This document shows, piece by piece, positions 18,501 through 30,000 of a DNA stretch of 64,000 nt. Made by a program: the position numbers and the translations under genes. How positions within the stretch are numbered: the stretch's first letter is position 1; every line of letters begins with the position of its first letter. This DNA is from Closterium sp. Naga37s-1 (lineage: Eukaryota > Streptophyta > Zygnematophyceae > Desmidiales > Closteriaceae). The DNA lies in contig CANJKZ010001150.1 of NCBI GenBank assembly GCA_947471745.1, forward strand, positions 918,501 through 982,500. The letters run 5' to 3'. The notes under the pieces were generated by a model. The model saw nothing but the letters and a program-made list of their open reading frames with translations, did no database searches and had not been told where the DNA came from.

Positions 18501-21500
18501 CCGCACTCCGTCCCTCCCCCCGCCACCGCTCTTCCTTGTACCAGGTCCCCCCCCGGTAGACCCCCTCCCCCCTCAGGGTCCTGCCCCTTCAGGTGTGTCC
18601 CAGGTAGACGCTGTTGAGCCTGTCGAGGTCGCTGGTGACTCTGGTGCTGCTGAGGGTGCTGAGCCTGGGGGTGCTGACTCTGGGGGTGCTGAGCGTGTGG
18701 GTGCTACGCCTGGGGGTGCTGAGCCTGGGGGTGCTGAGCCTGGGGGTGCTGAGTCTGGGGATACTACGACTGGGGGTGCTGAGCCTGGGGGTACTACGCC
18801 TGGAGGTGCTGAGCCTGGGGGTGCTGCGTCTGGGGGTGCTGAGCCTGGGGGTACTACGCCTGGAGGTGCTGAGCCTGGGGGTGCTGCGCCTGGTGGTGCT
18901 GTGCCTGGTGGTTCACCGGGTGCTCCCTCTCGCCGGGAGCCACTCTCTCCCCAGGAGCTGCGTGAGTGGTTTGCCCGGCGCTGGAGGCGAGCTGCTGGAG
19001 CTGCTGGAGCTGGAGGTGCTGCGGGTACTGGAGGTTCTGTTGCTTCTGAGGGAGCTGGTGCCACGGGTCCCGGAGGTGCTCGTACTGGGAGTACTGGAGC
19101 TGCTGGACCTGCGGGTACTTCTGGAGCTGGAGTTGCTGCGGGTGTTGGCGCGGAGGCTACTGCTGTCGGTCCTGGAGGCGGTCCTGCTGGGGGTACTACT
19201 GGTGCTGCTGGGGGTTCTGGAGCTGGAGCTGCTACTGGTGCTGGTGCTGCCCCTGGGGTTGCTGGTGCTGTCCCTCCTGTGTCTGGAGTCGCCGCGCGGC
19301 CTCGGCCGTACTTCGTTCCGCTCCTTCAGCAGGTTCTTGGTCTCCCGCCTTCTACTGGTCCTCCTCCTCCCTTAGAGTGTCCACAGCCTGTCCCGTCGCA
19401 GTTACAGTTACAGCCGGCCTCCCCACTGCCTGCTCCGTCTCCCTACACTGGTCCTACTGGAGGTCTTGCTGAGCGTCGTGAGCCTGCGTCTCGCCCTGCG
19501 TCGCCTGTCCGTGCTGCTCGCACTAGTGGTCGCGGTTCGCGTCAGCGTCCTCCTCCTGTCCCTGGCACGCACCGGATGTCTCTGCGTCCGTCCACTGCTC
19601 CTCTGCGTGCCCCTTTGCCTTCTCCTCCTGAGTCTTCTCTTCCTACTCTTGCCGACCCGGAGTCGGACTCTCTTCGCCTGCGCCTGGGTGCTACGCCTGG
19701 GGGTGCTGAGCCTGGGGGTGCTGAGCCTGGGGGTGCTGAGTCTGGGGATACTACGACTGGGGGTGCTGAGCCTGGGGGTACTACGCCTGGAGGTGCTGAG
19801 CCTGGGGGTGCTGCGTCTGGGGGTGCTGAGCCTGGGGGTACTACGCCTGGAGGTGCTGAGCCTGGGGGTGCTACGCCTGGTGGTGCTGTGCCTGGCGGTT
19901 CACCGGGTGCTCCCTCTCGCCGGGAGCCACTCTCTCCCCAGGAGCTGCGTGAGTGGTTTGCCCGGCGCTGGAGGCGAGCTGCTGGAGCTGCTGGAGCTGG
20001 AGGTGCTGCGGGTACTGGAGGTTCTGTTGCTTCTGAGGGAGCTGGTGCCACGGGTCCCGGAGGTGCTCGTACTGGGAGTACTGGAGCTGCTGGACCTGCG
20101 GGTACTTCTGGAGCTGGAGTTGCTGCGGGTGTTGGCGCGGAGGCTACTGCTGTCGGTCCTGGAGGCGGTCCTGCTGGGGGTACTACTGGTGCTGCTGGGG
20201 GTTCTGGAGCTGGAGCTGCTACTGGTGCTGGTGCTGCCCCTGGGGTTGCTGGTGCTGTCCCTCCTGTGTCTGGAGTCGCCGCGCGGCCTCGGCCGTACTT
20301 CGTTCCGCTCCTTCAGCAGGTTCTTGGTCTCCCGCCTTCTACTGGTCCTCCTCCTCCCTTAGAGTGTCCACAGCCTGTCCCGTCGCAGTTACAGTTACAG
20401 CCGGCCTCCCCACTGCCTGCTCCGTCTCCCTACACTGGTCCTACTGGAGGTCTTGCTGAGCGTCGTGAGCCTGCGTCTCGCCCTGCGTCGCCTGTCCGTG
20501 CTGCTCGCACTAGTGGTCGCGGTTCGCGTCAGCGTCCTCCTCCTGTCCCTGGCACGCACCGGATGTCTCTGCGTCCGTCCACTGCTCCTCTGCGTGCCCC
20601 TTTGCCTTCTCCTCCTGAGTCTTCTCTTCCTACTCTTGCCGACCCGGAGTCGGACTCTCTTCGCGCTGCCAGTCCTACTGTCACGCGTCTCCTTGCTACG
20701 GTTGTCACTGACCCTTCCTTTGAGTCCACTGCTGCGTCTGCTCTAGTTGCTGAGCTCGTCGACTTTGCTGCTCGCTGTCGCCTAGACTACGTCGCCAGTC
20801 TTGTTGCTGAGTCTGAGTCTGTCTGTCCTCCGTCCGTCGGGGGTGAGTGTGCCCTTGGCACGGACGTCCTTGAGGACAGGCAGGAGGAGTTCCAGTGCTT
20901 GGCCGCTGCTTCACCTCATCTCGTGTCCGTACTGCTTACCCCTGAGGGAGACCCGGATGCACTTGACATCCCGACTCCGCGCTCTTACGCGGAGGCGATA
21001 GAGGGTCCCTACTCCTCTCAGTGGCAGGCAGCTATGGACGCAGAGATGGCTTCCTGGAAGTCCACAGGCACCTACGTTGACGCTGTTCCCCCTCCTGGGG
21101 CGAACATCGTCAGTGGCATGTGGATTTTCAGGGTGAAGCGACCGCCGGGTTCTCCGCCTGTCTTCAAGGCGCGTTACGTGGCTCGTGGCTTCAGTCAGCG
21201 GCAGGGAGTTGACTACTTTCAGACCTTCTCTCCCACCCCGAAGATGACCACTCTTCGGGTACTGCTGCACGTAGCTGCTCACCGTGACTACGAGCTACAC
21301 TCTCTTGACTTCAGCACTGCTTTCTTGCAGGGCAGCCTGCACGAGGAGATCTGGCTGCGTCGCCCACCTGGCTTCACTGGGTCTTTTCCTCCTGGCACCC
21401 AGTGGAGCCTACGGCGGCCAGTCTACGGTCTCCGCCAGGCACCGCGTGAGTGGCACGACACACTGAGGACTACACTTGCGGCTCTTGGGTTTGCTCCCTC

Positions 21501-22548
21501 TACTGCCGACCCGTCGCTGTTTCTGCGCACCGACACTTCTTTGCCGCCGTTCTACATCCTCGTGTACGTCGACGACTTGGTCTTTGCCACAGCTGACACT
21601 GCTGGACTAGCCCACGTGAAGTCCGAGCTGCAGAAGAGACATACGTGCACTGACCTGGGTGAACTGCGCAGCTACCTTGGCTTGCAGATCACTCGGGACA
21701 GAGCACGCCGCACCATTACCCTGACTCAGTCACACATGGTGCAGCAGGTCCTTCAGCGCTTCGGCTTCACGTACTCCTCGCCTCAGGCCACTCCTCTGCC
21801 TACTCGCCACTCGCTCTCAGCTCTGCCTTCGGATGAGTCCGTAGAGTCGAGTGGCCCGTACCCAGAGCTTGTTGGCTGCCTCATGTACCTGATGACCTGC
21901 ACACGACCTGACCTTGCATACCCTCTTAGCATTCTTGCACGCTATGTTGCTCCTGGGAGACACAGACCGGAGCACATGGCTGCAGCGAAGAGGGTGTTGC
22001 GCTACTTGTGCAGTACGTCGGGCATGGGGCTTGTGCTTGGAGGGCAGAGTCCAGTGGTCCTTACTGGGCACGCAGACGCTTCTTGGGCTGACGACCAGGC
22101 TACGCAGCGGTCGTCACAGGGTTACACCTTCAGCCTTGGTTCCGGCTCTGTTTCGTGGCGGGCTACTCGCTCGTCTTCTGTTCTCGGTTCCAGTTGTGAG
22201 GCTGAGATCTACGCAGGAGCCATGGCTGCACAGGAGCTTCGCTGGCTCACCTACCTGCTGACTGACCTCGGAGAGTTGCCTCGTTCTCCTCCAGTGCTGT
22301 ACGTAGACAACAAGGCCATGCTGGCCTTGTGTCGGGAGCAGCGACTGGAGCACAGAACGAAGCACATTGCTCTCCGCTACTTTCTTGCTCGTGAGCTGCA
22401 GCAGCGTGGTCAGCTGCGTCTTGCGTACGTGGCCTCTGAGGCCAACACTGCTGATATCTTCACCAAGGCACTTGCGCCTTGTGACCATCAGCGCTTCTGT
22501 ACTCAGCTGGGCCTTGTGCCTACCTTGCCTCACTTGCTCACCTCTTGA
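15595..22548 (+). CDS. Copia element 2 gag-pol polyprotein (2,317 aa, one frame)
   Basis: Starts [20 protein letters not shown]. Order: gag (residues 1-220); a poly-Gly linker (about 255-340); an atypical Cys/His motif (C-x13-C-x3-H-x4-C, ending [11 protein letters not shown]); protease [10 protein letters not shown]; integrase HHCC ([15 protein letters not shown]) and DD35E core ([19 protein letters not shown]); a long Gly/Glu/Pro-rich region (GGAEPGG repeats); reverse transcriptase ([27 protein letters not shown]); RNase H ([27 protein letters not shown]). The Gly/Pro region contains an in-frame 987-bp tandem duplication. No stop or frameshift seen, and key residues are present. Confidence 0.95.
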   Translation: MATPSVLAFDAEGRAIDFDVWIDDLQLFLQCDRADGLSLFDLTSGASPAPAADADATVRSQWATRDAAARLAVRRHLPTSERAHFSQYKSAQTLYDAVVARYSSPATAALSRLMLPYLFPDLAAFPTVADLITHLRSSDTRYRAALPAEFCAKNPPPMYITLYYIVTRLPDSLRVVRDHFLSVCPTTLTVDLLEKALLAAEKSIVAVGASRGDPRTPIFEGCSPSPLLPSVASAAAADLAGLESVGAASTPSGRRRPGRGKGGRGAGGASGGGGGGGGGGGGGGGGGGSGGGGGGVGGGSGGAGGSGGGGGSGGGGGGGGGGGGGGAGRGGAAQRVSSGGGQRQQQQQQRTRDVPSPQQLREWYTARQRGGGAGPCTYVLRTGDRAGEQCGGAHSTQRCFGRLTDAWRHQFPEATEIPRWGELSRAGVAVFDLDFDAILAAVYTVTISDEGDCYRCFPPDPGIETAALGTGEAAALGASEAAALGASAPSGAGESALSGSASASASHTFTLDSGASCSFFRDRTTLTPLGRPVAVSLADPSGGPVLAHFSTVLPCPAAPSGTLSGLYLPSFSTNLVSGADLQDAGVHQFTPASQRVTHCTDARTGRHLATFTRRPGSSLYTLTTASPPVPASGQVAASGQVFAAASRSGPESAPCSCRLLSHETLLWHHRLGHPSLLRLRSMASRVLVSGLPRSLPPLPPGPGPTCVPCVEGRQRATPHSSQFPPTEAPLQTLHMDVWGPARVRGQGHERYFLLVVDDYSRYTTVFPLRSKGDVTEVLIDWIRAARLQLRRSFGSDFPVLRLHSDRGGEFSSGLLRAYCRARGIRQTFTLPDSPQQNGIAERRIGMVMDVARTSMMHAAAPHFLWPFAVRYAAHQINLQPRVSMPETSPALLWTGKVGDASAFRVWGSRAFVRDLSADKLSPRAAPCVFLGFPPDAPGWQFYHPTSRRVLSSQDVTFDESVPYYRLFPYRTPSLPPPPLFLVPGPPPVDPLPPQGPAPSGVSQVDAVEPVEVAGDSGAAEGAEPGGADSGGAERVGATPGGAEPGGAEPGGAESGDTTTGGAEPGGTTPGGAEPGGAASGGAEPGGTTPGGAEPGGAAPGGAVPGGSPGAPSRREPLSPQELREWFARRWRRAAGAAGAGGAAGTGGSVASEGAGATGPGGARTGSTGAAGPAGTSGAGVAAGVGAEATAVGPGGGPAGGTTGAAGGSGAGAATGAGAAPGVAGAVPPVSGVAARPRPYFVPLLQQVLGLPPSTGPPPPLECPQPVPSQLQLQPASPLPAPSPYTGPTGGLAERREPASRPASPVRAARTSGRGSRQRPPPVPGTHRMSLRPSTAPLRAPLPSPPESSLPTLADPESDSLRLRLGATPGGAEPGGAEPGGAESGDTTTGGAEPGGTTPGGAEPGGAASGGAEPGGTTPGGAEPGGATPGGAVPGGSPGAPSRREPLSPQELREWFARRWRRAAGAAGAGGAAGTGGSVASEGAGATGPGGARTGSTGAAGPAGTSGAGVAAGVGAEATAVGPGGGPAGGTTGAAGGSGAGAATGAGAAPGVAGAVPPVSGVAARPRPYFVPLLQQVLGLPPSTGPPPPLECPQPVPSQLQLQPASPLPAPSPYTGPTGGLAERREPASRPASPVRAARTSGRGSRQRPPPVPGTHRMSLRPSTAPLRAPLPSPPESSLPTLADPESDSLRAASPTVTRLLATVVTDPSFESTAASALVAELVDFAARCRLDYVASLVAESESVCPPSVGGECALGTDVLEDRQEEFQCLAAASPHLVSVLLTPEGDPDALDIPTPRSYAEAIEGPYSSQWQAAMDAEMASWKSTGTYVDAVPPPGANIVSGMWIFRVKRPPGSPPVFKARYVARGFSQRQGVDYFQTFSPTPKMTTLRVLLHVAAHRDYELHSLDFSTAFLQGSLHEEIWLRRPPGFTGSFPPGTQWSLRRPVYGLRQAPREWHDTLRTTLAALGFAPSTADPSLFLRTDTSLPPFYILVYVDDLVFATADTAGLAHVKSELQKRHTCTDLGELRSYLGLQITRDRARRTITLTQSHMVQQVLQRFGFTYSSPQATPLPTRHSLSALPSDESVESSGPYPELVGCLMYLMTCTRPDLAYPLSILARYVAPGRHRPEHMAAAKRVLRYLCSTSGMGLVLGGQSPVVLTGHADASWADDQATQRSSQGYTFSLGSGSVSWRATRSSSVLGSSCEAEIYAGAMAAQELRWLTYLLTDLGELPRSPPVLYVDNKAMLALCREQRLEHRTKHIALRYFLARELQQRGQLRLAYVASEANTADIFTKALAPCDHQRFCTQLGLVPTLPHLLTS
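18701..20674 (+). repeat. 987-bp in-frame tandem duplication inside copia element 2
   Basis: Copy 1 about 18701-19687 and copy 2 about 19688-20674, period 987 bp (329 codons), nearly identical by eye. Each copy includes the GGAEPGG repeats, the [15 protein letters not shown] segment and the [16 protein letters not shown] segment, up to DPESDSLR. The duplication lies between integrase and reverse transcriptase and keeps frame. Confidence 0.9.
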
Positions 22549-22762
22549 CCTTGCTTGTACTGTTACATATATATATACCTGCTCTTGTTTGTCTAGCCTT
22601 TTTTATATATATGTGTACTCCTTCTTGTGAACTGGCCTTGTGGCCTTGAACTTGTGCTCGGAATCTGTGGTGACTTTGTGATCCACCCTGAGCTTGTTTT
22701 GCTTTGCTTTGCTTGACTGGTCTTGTGACCCCTTGTTCTCCCCCACTTTGCCTATGGGGGTG

Positions 22763-22888
22763 TGTCAGATTTATATGACATAGCTACTGTAGGCTATAGT
22801 GGGGTAGCACATATGGGGTACAGTTTTTCTAGGGTTTGCTTCTTGTACCCAACTTTCACTTAGTCATTTCATTCCTCGTTTCTTCTCA
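22763..22888 (+). repeat. 3' LTR of copia element 2
   Basis: 126-bp terminal repeat, preceded by a purine-rich tract (CTATGGGGGTG, about 22752-22762). Confidence 0.93.
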
Positions 22889-23601
22889 ATCACCTCATTA
22901 TGCTATCGTAAAGAGCGTAGCTTTTTTTCCGTTGGTTGATTCTGTACCTTCTACCATACCATCAGTTAGAGTTCCATATGTGTTTTAGCATTGTAAAATG
23001 CAATTTCCATATGTAGAAATTCATACCTTTGTAACACCCTACTGCAATTTGACTTCAAGCGGAGCATGCTACAATCTGGTATGGCAAACCCAATGTCCTC
23101 CCGTCCTGCCGTGACAAGCAGCAGATGCCGTGTACAATGGGGTACGTAGCAGCTTATCTGCTCTTCTATCGAGACGAGTAAGCACTAACTACCACCGCCA
23201 TGCACGCTCCTTTCGGCCTGCCCGCGACGTGGCAGCGGCATCACTCGAGCCACATGTCGCGGCGTTGGAAATCACGAAGCGCGGGGAGCATTGTGTTATG
23301 CACCAACTAAATCTGAACCATCTCGAACCGAACCGCATGTCGCATGCCTCCTATCATTCCGCCCTCCCCGCTGTTCCTCTTCTCTCTCGTCCCTCTCCCC
23401 TCCGGCGTTCCACGCTGATAGATTCAATACGGGCGACATCTCCTCCCCTGTTTACCCTTGCGTATCGTCCTCGCTCCTCGCAATATTTTTCTTGGCATAA
23501 CGCTCAGCAGCCCTTGAAAGAGCTCCGTTCAGCCAGCTCTAGCTGTATCTCGTTCTCCTATTCTCACAGAATATTTATTCGTGGGGTTTTCTTGAAAAGG
23601 C
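22889..23601. other. Intergenic/5' region of the second DUF3339 gene
   Basis: No coding exon seen. Parts near 23195-23285 resemble the 5' region of the first DUF3339 gene. A promoter or 5' leader probably lies here but no box can be named with confidence. Confidence 0.4.
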
Positions 23602-24483
23602 ATGATGTTTTTCACGTGGTATGGCCTCGTGTTCATCACCGTCCTCTTCGTCCTCCTCTCCCCGGGGATGCTGCTGCAGGTACGTTCCAGCTACTCTCCA
23701 ATCGTCAGTTTGCGACAATATGAAGCCTAGATTGTTTCAAGTTCGCTCTGGGTTGCTTCAGGTTCGCCCTGGATTGCTTCAGGCTCGTTGTAGGCTGCTT
23801 CAGCTTTGATTTGATCACCAATAAAACTGGGTGTGGTAGATCACATGTGCTCATATGTTTTGAGCATGGCGTGGTGTCTATATAGATCTGATATGAAGGC
23901 CAGAGTAAGCCAGAGTAAGCCAACCATTGAAAACCATGCGCATGATTTCACGACTCGAGCCTTCAGTTTCTTATTCGAGTTCTTCCCTCTCCGCTCTACC
24001 CGACCTCCTTCACATCCTTCTCCCTTCCCTCCCCATTGGTACCCTTTCCTTCAGATCCCAGGAGACAACCAGCCAGTGGGGTTTCAGAACTGGCGCACGT
24101 CGCTGCCCTCCGTGGTGGTGCACGCAGTAGTCTTCCTCGCCCTCATCCTCCTCTCCCACTGTCTTTTCCCCATACCCCCACCCCCCTCCCACTCTCCCCT
24201 TTTCCTTCATGCAGATCCCAGGAGACAACCAGCCGGTGGAGTGTCAGAACTGGTGCACATGCTGTCTAACTCACCCTCATCCTGCTCTTTAAACTGGCTA
24301 TTCCTTTCCCCCCCCCTCACACCTTCCACTGGCTCTTGCCCCATGCAGATCCCAGGGGACAACCAGCCAGTGGAGTTTCAGAATTGGCGCACCTCTTTGC
24401 CATCAGTGGTGGTGCACGCCGTAGTCTTCCTCGCCCTCATCCTGCTCTCCAATTGGCTCTTCCCTTCCTTTCTACACGGGTAG
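23602..24483 (+). CDS. DUF3339-family small membrane protein (copy B)
   Basis: Exon 1 is 23602-23679 (MMFFTWYGLVFITVLFVLLS then PGMLLQ). The best exon 2 is 24349-24483 (IPGDNQPVEFQNWRTSLPSV, a hydrophobic segment, LFPSFLHG, stop), giving 70 aa; the junction is phase 0. Three tandem copies of exon 2 exist: 24055-24160 (intact start, but its end runs into intron-like sequence), 24213-24300 (degraded) and 24349-24483. All have an acceptor AG before ATCCCAGG. Starting from the 24055 copy, the frame stays open through all three to the same stop, so a longer isoform is possible. Paralogue of the gene at 7299. Confidence 0.78.
24055..24340 (+). repeat. Extra tandem copies of DUF3339-B exon 2
   Basis: Copy a (24055-24160) encodes IPGDNQPVGFQNWRTSLPSV and the following hydrophobic stretch. 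Copy b (24213-24300) keeps the IPGDNQPV coding sequence but has lost the membrane segment. Both precede the copy with a clean stop at 24349. Confidence 0.8.
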
Positions 24484-25432
24484 ATGAGAGCAAGTGTGGG
24501 CCTTGGAAGCTCTCAATTGCACCAAGTCATGTATAGATGAGAGTGGCTAGGCTCCTGCTGGATAGTCTGTAGGTCGGGTGTGTGTATAAAGGTCTTGTCT
24601 TGGTGTAATAGAACATTCATTTGTGTATACCTGTTGCATTTGTGATCAATTTGAATGTTGGATTAATCAGCCCCAGTCCAGTTGGTTCAATGTGAACATG
24701 GTTCAGGAGCTTTATGGGTCTTGCATTCAACTAGAGATGAGAAAGACGCCAAAGGCAATTGCTTCAAACGATACGAACTACGGTATCTACCATGTTAAAA
24801 AGACCACAAACGCGAGAAAGCTATTCCAACAATTACCGTATTTTGGTACAGTACAGTACATGAGCTGCATGCATTGCATTCAACCGTGGGGGTTTCGATT
24901 GAACATGTGTTACCATAACTGGAACTGAGAACGATATGTCATCTCTTGTTCCCATTCCCATACCAGACAACAGCGCCTTCCTACACGGCTCGGTGTCAGA
25001 AGGGGAAGGAAGAGAAGAGAGTACACTTGGTGAGATTGAGAGGGGAGACAGTGGAGTGGAGTAGACCCTAGCGAGTCCTTGCTGCTTCCACCCACACTCC
25101 CCACTCCACAATCCCACTCACCCTACTCCTCCACCTCCCACTTCACCAACCCCCCTCAGCCTTCCCCAACACGACCTCCCCCCACTCAATCCGTTTCCCA
25201 CTCCGCCTTCCCCCTCTCCCCCCCTCTTCACCTGCCTCCCCACCAACGCTCACACTCAGCTTAGGCAGCACTTCGACGAGCTGGTGACTAGTTCACTGCT
25301 TACAAAAAAGGTTTCACTGCTTCCTAGCAACCCTCGGTCACCTCCTTCTCCCCCCCCCTCAACCGCAGTCCCACCAAGACTCATGCTCATCTTAAGCAGC
25401 ACCAGAAAGTGTTCGTGCCGAGATGACTGCCC
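24484..25432. other. Intergenic region
   Basis: No gene recognised. About 25079-25430 is C/T-rich and includes the outermost copies of a ~140-bp unit (CTCATCTTA-GGCAGCAC...) related to the 3' end of the MKP1-like gene downstream. Confidence 0.4.
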
Positions 25433-26580
25433 ATGCATCACCTTCTATGGGTGCATCACCTTCTATGGGTGCATCACCTTCTATGGGTGCATCACCTTCT
25501 ATGGGTGCATCACCTTCTATGGGTGCATCACCTTCTATGGGTGCATCACCTTCTATGGGTGCATCACCTTCTATGGGTGCATCACCTTCTATGGGTGCAT
25601 CACCTTCTATGGGTGCATCACCTTCTATGGGTGCATCCCCTTCTATGGGTGCATCACCTTCTATGGGTGCATCACCTTCTATGGGTGCATCACCTTCTAT
25701 GGGTGCATCACCTTCTATGGGTGCATCACCTTCTATGGGTGCATCACCTTCTATGGGTGCATCACCTTCTATGGGTGCATCACCTTCTATGGGTGCATCA
25801 CCTTCTATGGGTGCATCACCTTCTATGGGTGCATCACCTTCTATGGGTGCATCACCTTCTATGGGTGCATCACCTTCTATGGGTGCATCACCTTCTATGG
25901 GTGCATCACCTTCTCTTCTTTTCCGACAGCACCCACAGCAGCACTGAGGGTCTCCTCTCCTCCCCTTGGCCCGCCACCCCACCAACACTCAAACTCATCT
26001 TCGGCAGCACCGGCAAGTGTCGGTGCCAAGATGACTGCTCAGGCACAACCTGTTACCCTTCCCAACAACCCTCACAAGTTCACCCGTCTCCCTTCCCCCT
26101 CACCCGCTACCCTACCAACTCTCACACTCATCTTGGGCAGCACCGGGAAGTGTTGGTGCCAAGATGGCTGCTGAAACATCACCTCCTCTCACTTTCCAGC
26201 AACTCCCACAGCAGCACTCAGGCTCTACTCTCCTCCCCTTGGCCTGCCACCCCACCAACGCTCACACTCATCTTAGGCAGCACCCGGAATTGCTGGTGAC
26301 TGGAAAAAAGCTCAGACACAGCCTTTCACGACTTCCCATCATAACCCGCAGTCACCTTCTCTCCTCCCCTTGCCCCGCCACCCCACCAACGCTCGCGCTC
26401 ATCTTAGGCAGCACCGGGAATTGCTGGTGCCAAGATGGCTGCTGAAGCATCTTTCCAGCAACTCCCACAGTACCACTCAGGCTCTCCTCTCGTCCCCTTG
26501 CCCCGCCACCCCACCAACGCTCACACTCATCTTAGGCAGCACCGGGAATTGCTGGTGCCGCGGCTTCCAGGAAGCGGGCC
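25240..26580. repeat. Diverged ~140-bp tandem units derived from the MKP1 3' end
   Basis: A unit containing CCACCCCACCAACGCTCACA and CTCATCTTAGGCAGCACCGG recurs near 25250, 25385, 25990, 26125, 26265, 26400 and 26520. On the minus strand it matches the C-terminal coding region of the phosphatase gene (QFPVLPKMSVSVGGVAGQGD). This looks like repeated duplication of the gene's terminal segment; an 18-bp minisatellite expanded inside one unit. Confidence 0.7.
25433..25912. repeat. 18-bp minisatellite, about 27 copies
   Basis: Near-perfect tandem copies of GGGTGCATCACCTTCTAT, with one A-to-C variant near 25637. Because 18 is a multiple of three and the unit lacks stops, several frames on both strands are open (MGASPS, CITFYG and, on the minus strand, IEGDAP repeats). 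No start, splice site or neighbouring domain ties it to a gene. Confidence 0.9.
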
Positions 26581-26996
26581 ACTCCCGTGAGCTCTGCCGC
26601 TGCTGATCTGATAAAGTCGACGCATACTGCTCGAGCAACACTCCCGTGCATGGGTCATGGAGCACAGTGTAGGGGTCGTGAAGGGTTGTGGCGTCGTGCA
26701 GGACAGTGTAGGGATCGTGAAGTAAGCTCATTCTCCACAGCACCTCCTCTGTCATCCACCCCCGCCCCTTGTGTGGGAGGATCTTGGAGGATGGGGAGAC
26801 GAAACCCGCTATGGGACGAGGCGTGCCGCCCATGACCGCCTTTTGGAAGTACTCGAAATCGGAGTCGTAGTGTGGATTTTGGGGCGGTGTGAAGGCTGGG
26901 TGAGGGGGGGAGGAGGAGGTGGAAGAGGAGGAGGTGGAGGAGGAGGAGGAGGAGGAGGAGGAGGAGGAGGAGGAGGAGGAGGAGGAGGAGGAGGAG

Positions 26997-27027
<31 letters not shown>

Positions 27028-30000
27028 TTTCCCGAGATGTCTCAACGTTCGATTCAACTCCACTACCAGTAGCTACACAAGAAACTTCTCTAGCTTCTCT
27101 ACCCTCCTCCATTGTCCATTGCCCCTCCACTGCCCTTCGCCTTGAGGAGGGTTCTCGAGCCTCCTCCTCAGTTGTTGCGGGCCCAGCACCAGCACCATCG
27201 GCTCTAGCCGCTTCCTCCCCTCCCACTCCTTCTCTGCCTCTGTCCCCTTCCATACAATCACACCCCCTTCCTTCCCTCATCCCCTGTTCCTCTGGCTGAC
27301 TGTCTTTGGAAGCCACACACCCCTCGTTATTTTCCCGAGATGTCTCAACGTTCGATTCAACTCCACTACCAGTAGCTACACAAGAAACTTCTCTAGCTTC
27401 TCTACCCTCCTCCATTGTCCATTGCCCCTCCACTGCCCTTCGCCTTGAGGAGGGTTCTCGAGCCTCCTCCTCAGTTGTTGCGGGCCCAGCACCAGCACCA
27501 TCGGCTCTAGCCGCTTCCTCCCCTCCCACTCCTTCTCTGCCTCTGTCCCCTTCCATACAATCACACCCCCTTCCTTCCCTCATCCCCTGTTCCTCTGGCT
27601 GACTGTCTTTGGAAGCCACACACCCCTCGTTATTATCACAACCTCCTTTCTTCTCACATCCCTCATTATTATCACGCCCCCCATTCTTCTCACAACCTTC
27701 GTTACTATCTGCACTCCTACTAGCACATCCGTTCTGTGCTTCTCTTCCCCCAATCCCTCCACTCAGCACTGAACCTCTTCCCCGCTCCAGGCAGCTCAAA
27801 AGATTTGCATCCTGCCCGAGATAAGTCAGACCCTGTTTCCTAACCGCTTGCATTTGAGCCTCTATCTCTGCTCGGGTTCTCCCCATCACATATCTCCCCT
27901 CTCCCTCCCCATCCCCCCCTCCTCCGCCTCCTTCTCCTCCCTCTGCCGCTGCTGCATCAGCAGCATCAAGGGCTGCTAGTAACTCAGCAGGTTCCCTCCC
28001 TTGCAGAACGGGAATAGGGGCAGAATGAGGCACTGGTCCTTGTGACTGCAGAGGTAGCGGGGACGGTGGGAGTGGGATTGGTGGCTGTGCTGCTAGTGAT
28101 TCCGGGGGTTCTCTGCCTTGCGACTGCAGTGGTAGTGGGATTGGTGGCTGTGCCAGAGACAAGTGTGAAATTGGCGGTTGAGATTGAGTCTGTACATGCG
28201 ACTCTGGGAGTGGGAGTGACTGTTCCTGCTGTTGCTGTCGTTGCCGCTGGTGTTCTTGTTCTTGCTGCTGTTGCTGTTCCTCCTGCTGTGCCAGTTGTTG
28301 CTGCTGCTCCTGTTCCTGTTCCTGTTGCTGTTGCTGTTGCTGTTGTGTCTCCCCCACTACTGAGTCTTTTTGCCCTTCGTTTCTTGCCACCGAATCGCCA
28401 GCCACCTGCAATCCCTGCTCACAGGACCCACCTTCCCCAAATGCCACCTCCCCTCCTCCTGCAGATACCACCTCCCCACCACCAGCAGATGACACCTCCC
28501 CCAGCCGTTCGTACTTGATGATCTGGGCGGCAGCTGCGAGGGCCTGCTTGGCCATGAGCGGGTGGCATTCCTTGCCCCGCCAACAGTATACTTTTGTCCG
28601 TATCTGAGTGTGAGACAAGTCGGGGACGGGGAGGAGGAGAGGAGGAAATGGGAAGGATTGAGGAGTGGGGAAAGGAGGGAGGGGGAAAGGGAGAGGGAGC
28701 AGCAGAGAAAGGCCATGAAAGAAATAACACACTTCTCCACACCAGCAGCACATTGCAAAAGGAGAGTTGAGAGGCAATTGTTTTACGGAGAGAGACGCCT
28801 GTGGCATTAAGGGGAGGCAATCACCTTGTCAGTGAGATGAGAAGGAAAGACTTTTGAGTCGACTCGAAAGTCAGCTCTTGAGTCGACTCGAAAGTCAGCT
28901 CTTGAGTCGACTCGAAAGTCACCCTTGAGTCGACTCGAAAAACTTTTGAGTCGACTCAAAAGAGACGCCTGTGGCATTAGGGGAGGCAATCACCTTGTCA
29001 GTGAGAAGGGAAGTTGAGAGGGTATCACCGACTCTATAAGGAGAGTGAGTGAGTGAGAGTGAATCACCTGCACAATGAAGGCCCCTCGTGGGTCGAGCGA
29101 GTGGCGGGAGAGGGCGGTAATTTTCGGCACCAAGTGCAGTGCGTCGTACGGCGAGTGCGGCGCCATGCGGTACATGTGACAGCTGCCTGCCGCCCCTGAT
29201 GCCTCCTCTGCCGCCCCTGATGCCTCCTCTGCCGACCCTGACGCCTTCTCTGCCGCCCCTGATGCCTCCTCTGCCGCTCCTGACGCCTTCTCTGCCGCCC
29301 CTGATGCCTCCTCTGCCGCCCCTGACGCCTTCTCTGCCGCCCCTGATGCCTCCTCTGCCGCCCCTGACGAGTCTGCTGCCCCCAATGCTACCCTTCGTGC
29401 TGGCTCTGATGCTACCGCTGCCCCTGATGCCAGTGCTGATTCTGCAACTGATGAGCGTGCTGGTTGTTGCGGTGCTGGCAGTGGTGCTGGCAGTGGTGCT
29501 GACAGCGGTGCTGGCGCTGATTTTACCTGCCCATTGGAGTCATCAGAACCACCTTTTGCCTTTGCTGCTAGTGACTCTCCTTCTGGTGCTGCCGCTGCTG
29601 CTACTGCTCCTGATTCTGCCTCAGCAACAGCAGCACCAACGCCAGAAGCAGTGGCAGCAACAGCAGCAGCAGGAGCAGCAGCAGGAGCTGGACCAGCAGG
29701 GGGGAGAGCGGTGGGTTGAGGCGTGGGGGGCGGATCGAGGGCGGAGGGGGGGAGGATGCGCGTCTGCCACTGCAGCAGCTGGCATGCAAACCCCATGTTG
29801 GGGTTGGCCACTGCCCTCAGCGCCTTGACTCGCTTGAACGCGTCCCCAAAGGGAATGCCCTGCAGGAATGGAGAGAATGGGGTGGAAGGAAGTGGGAGGG
29901 GGTTGAGAGCGGTGGAGGGCGCATGAGATTGAAATGAAACTCATGTTGGGGTTGGCTACTGCTCTCAGCGCGTTCACCTGCTTGAACGCGTCTCCGAAGG

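Larger units (their letters stand above)
14652..22888 (+). mobile_element. Ty1/copia LTR retrotransposon 2 (complete, plus strand, very short LTRs)
   Basis: 8,237 bp with 126-bp LTRs (14652-14777 and 22763-22888) that look identical, start TGTCAG and end TCTCA, flanked by the target duplication ATCAC (14647-14651, 22889-22893). The primer-binding site TGGTATCGAGC follows the 5' LTR at 14778. The single 2,317-codon gag-pol frame is intact. It is a different family from element 1 in LTR, protein and organisation. It looks recent and possibly autonomous. Confidence 0.95.

Noticed and set aside
18614..20746. Leu/Val-rich open frames that look like membrane proteins
   Set aside because: Alternative frame of the GGAEPGG repeat region inside the intact copia gag-pol; hydrophobicity is a consequence of GGT-GCT-type repeats read out of frame.
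25284..26299. Open frames of CITFYG, MGASPS, HHLLWV and (minus) IEGDAP repeats
   Set aside because: Products of the 18-bp minisatellite; several frames on both strands are equally open, as expected from the period alone.
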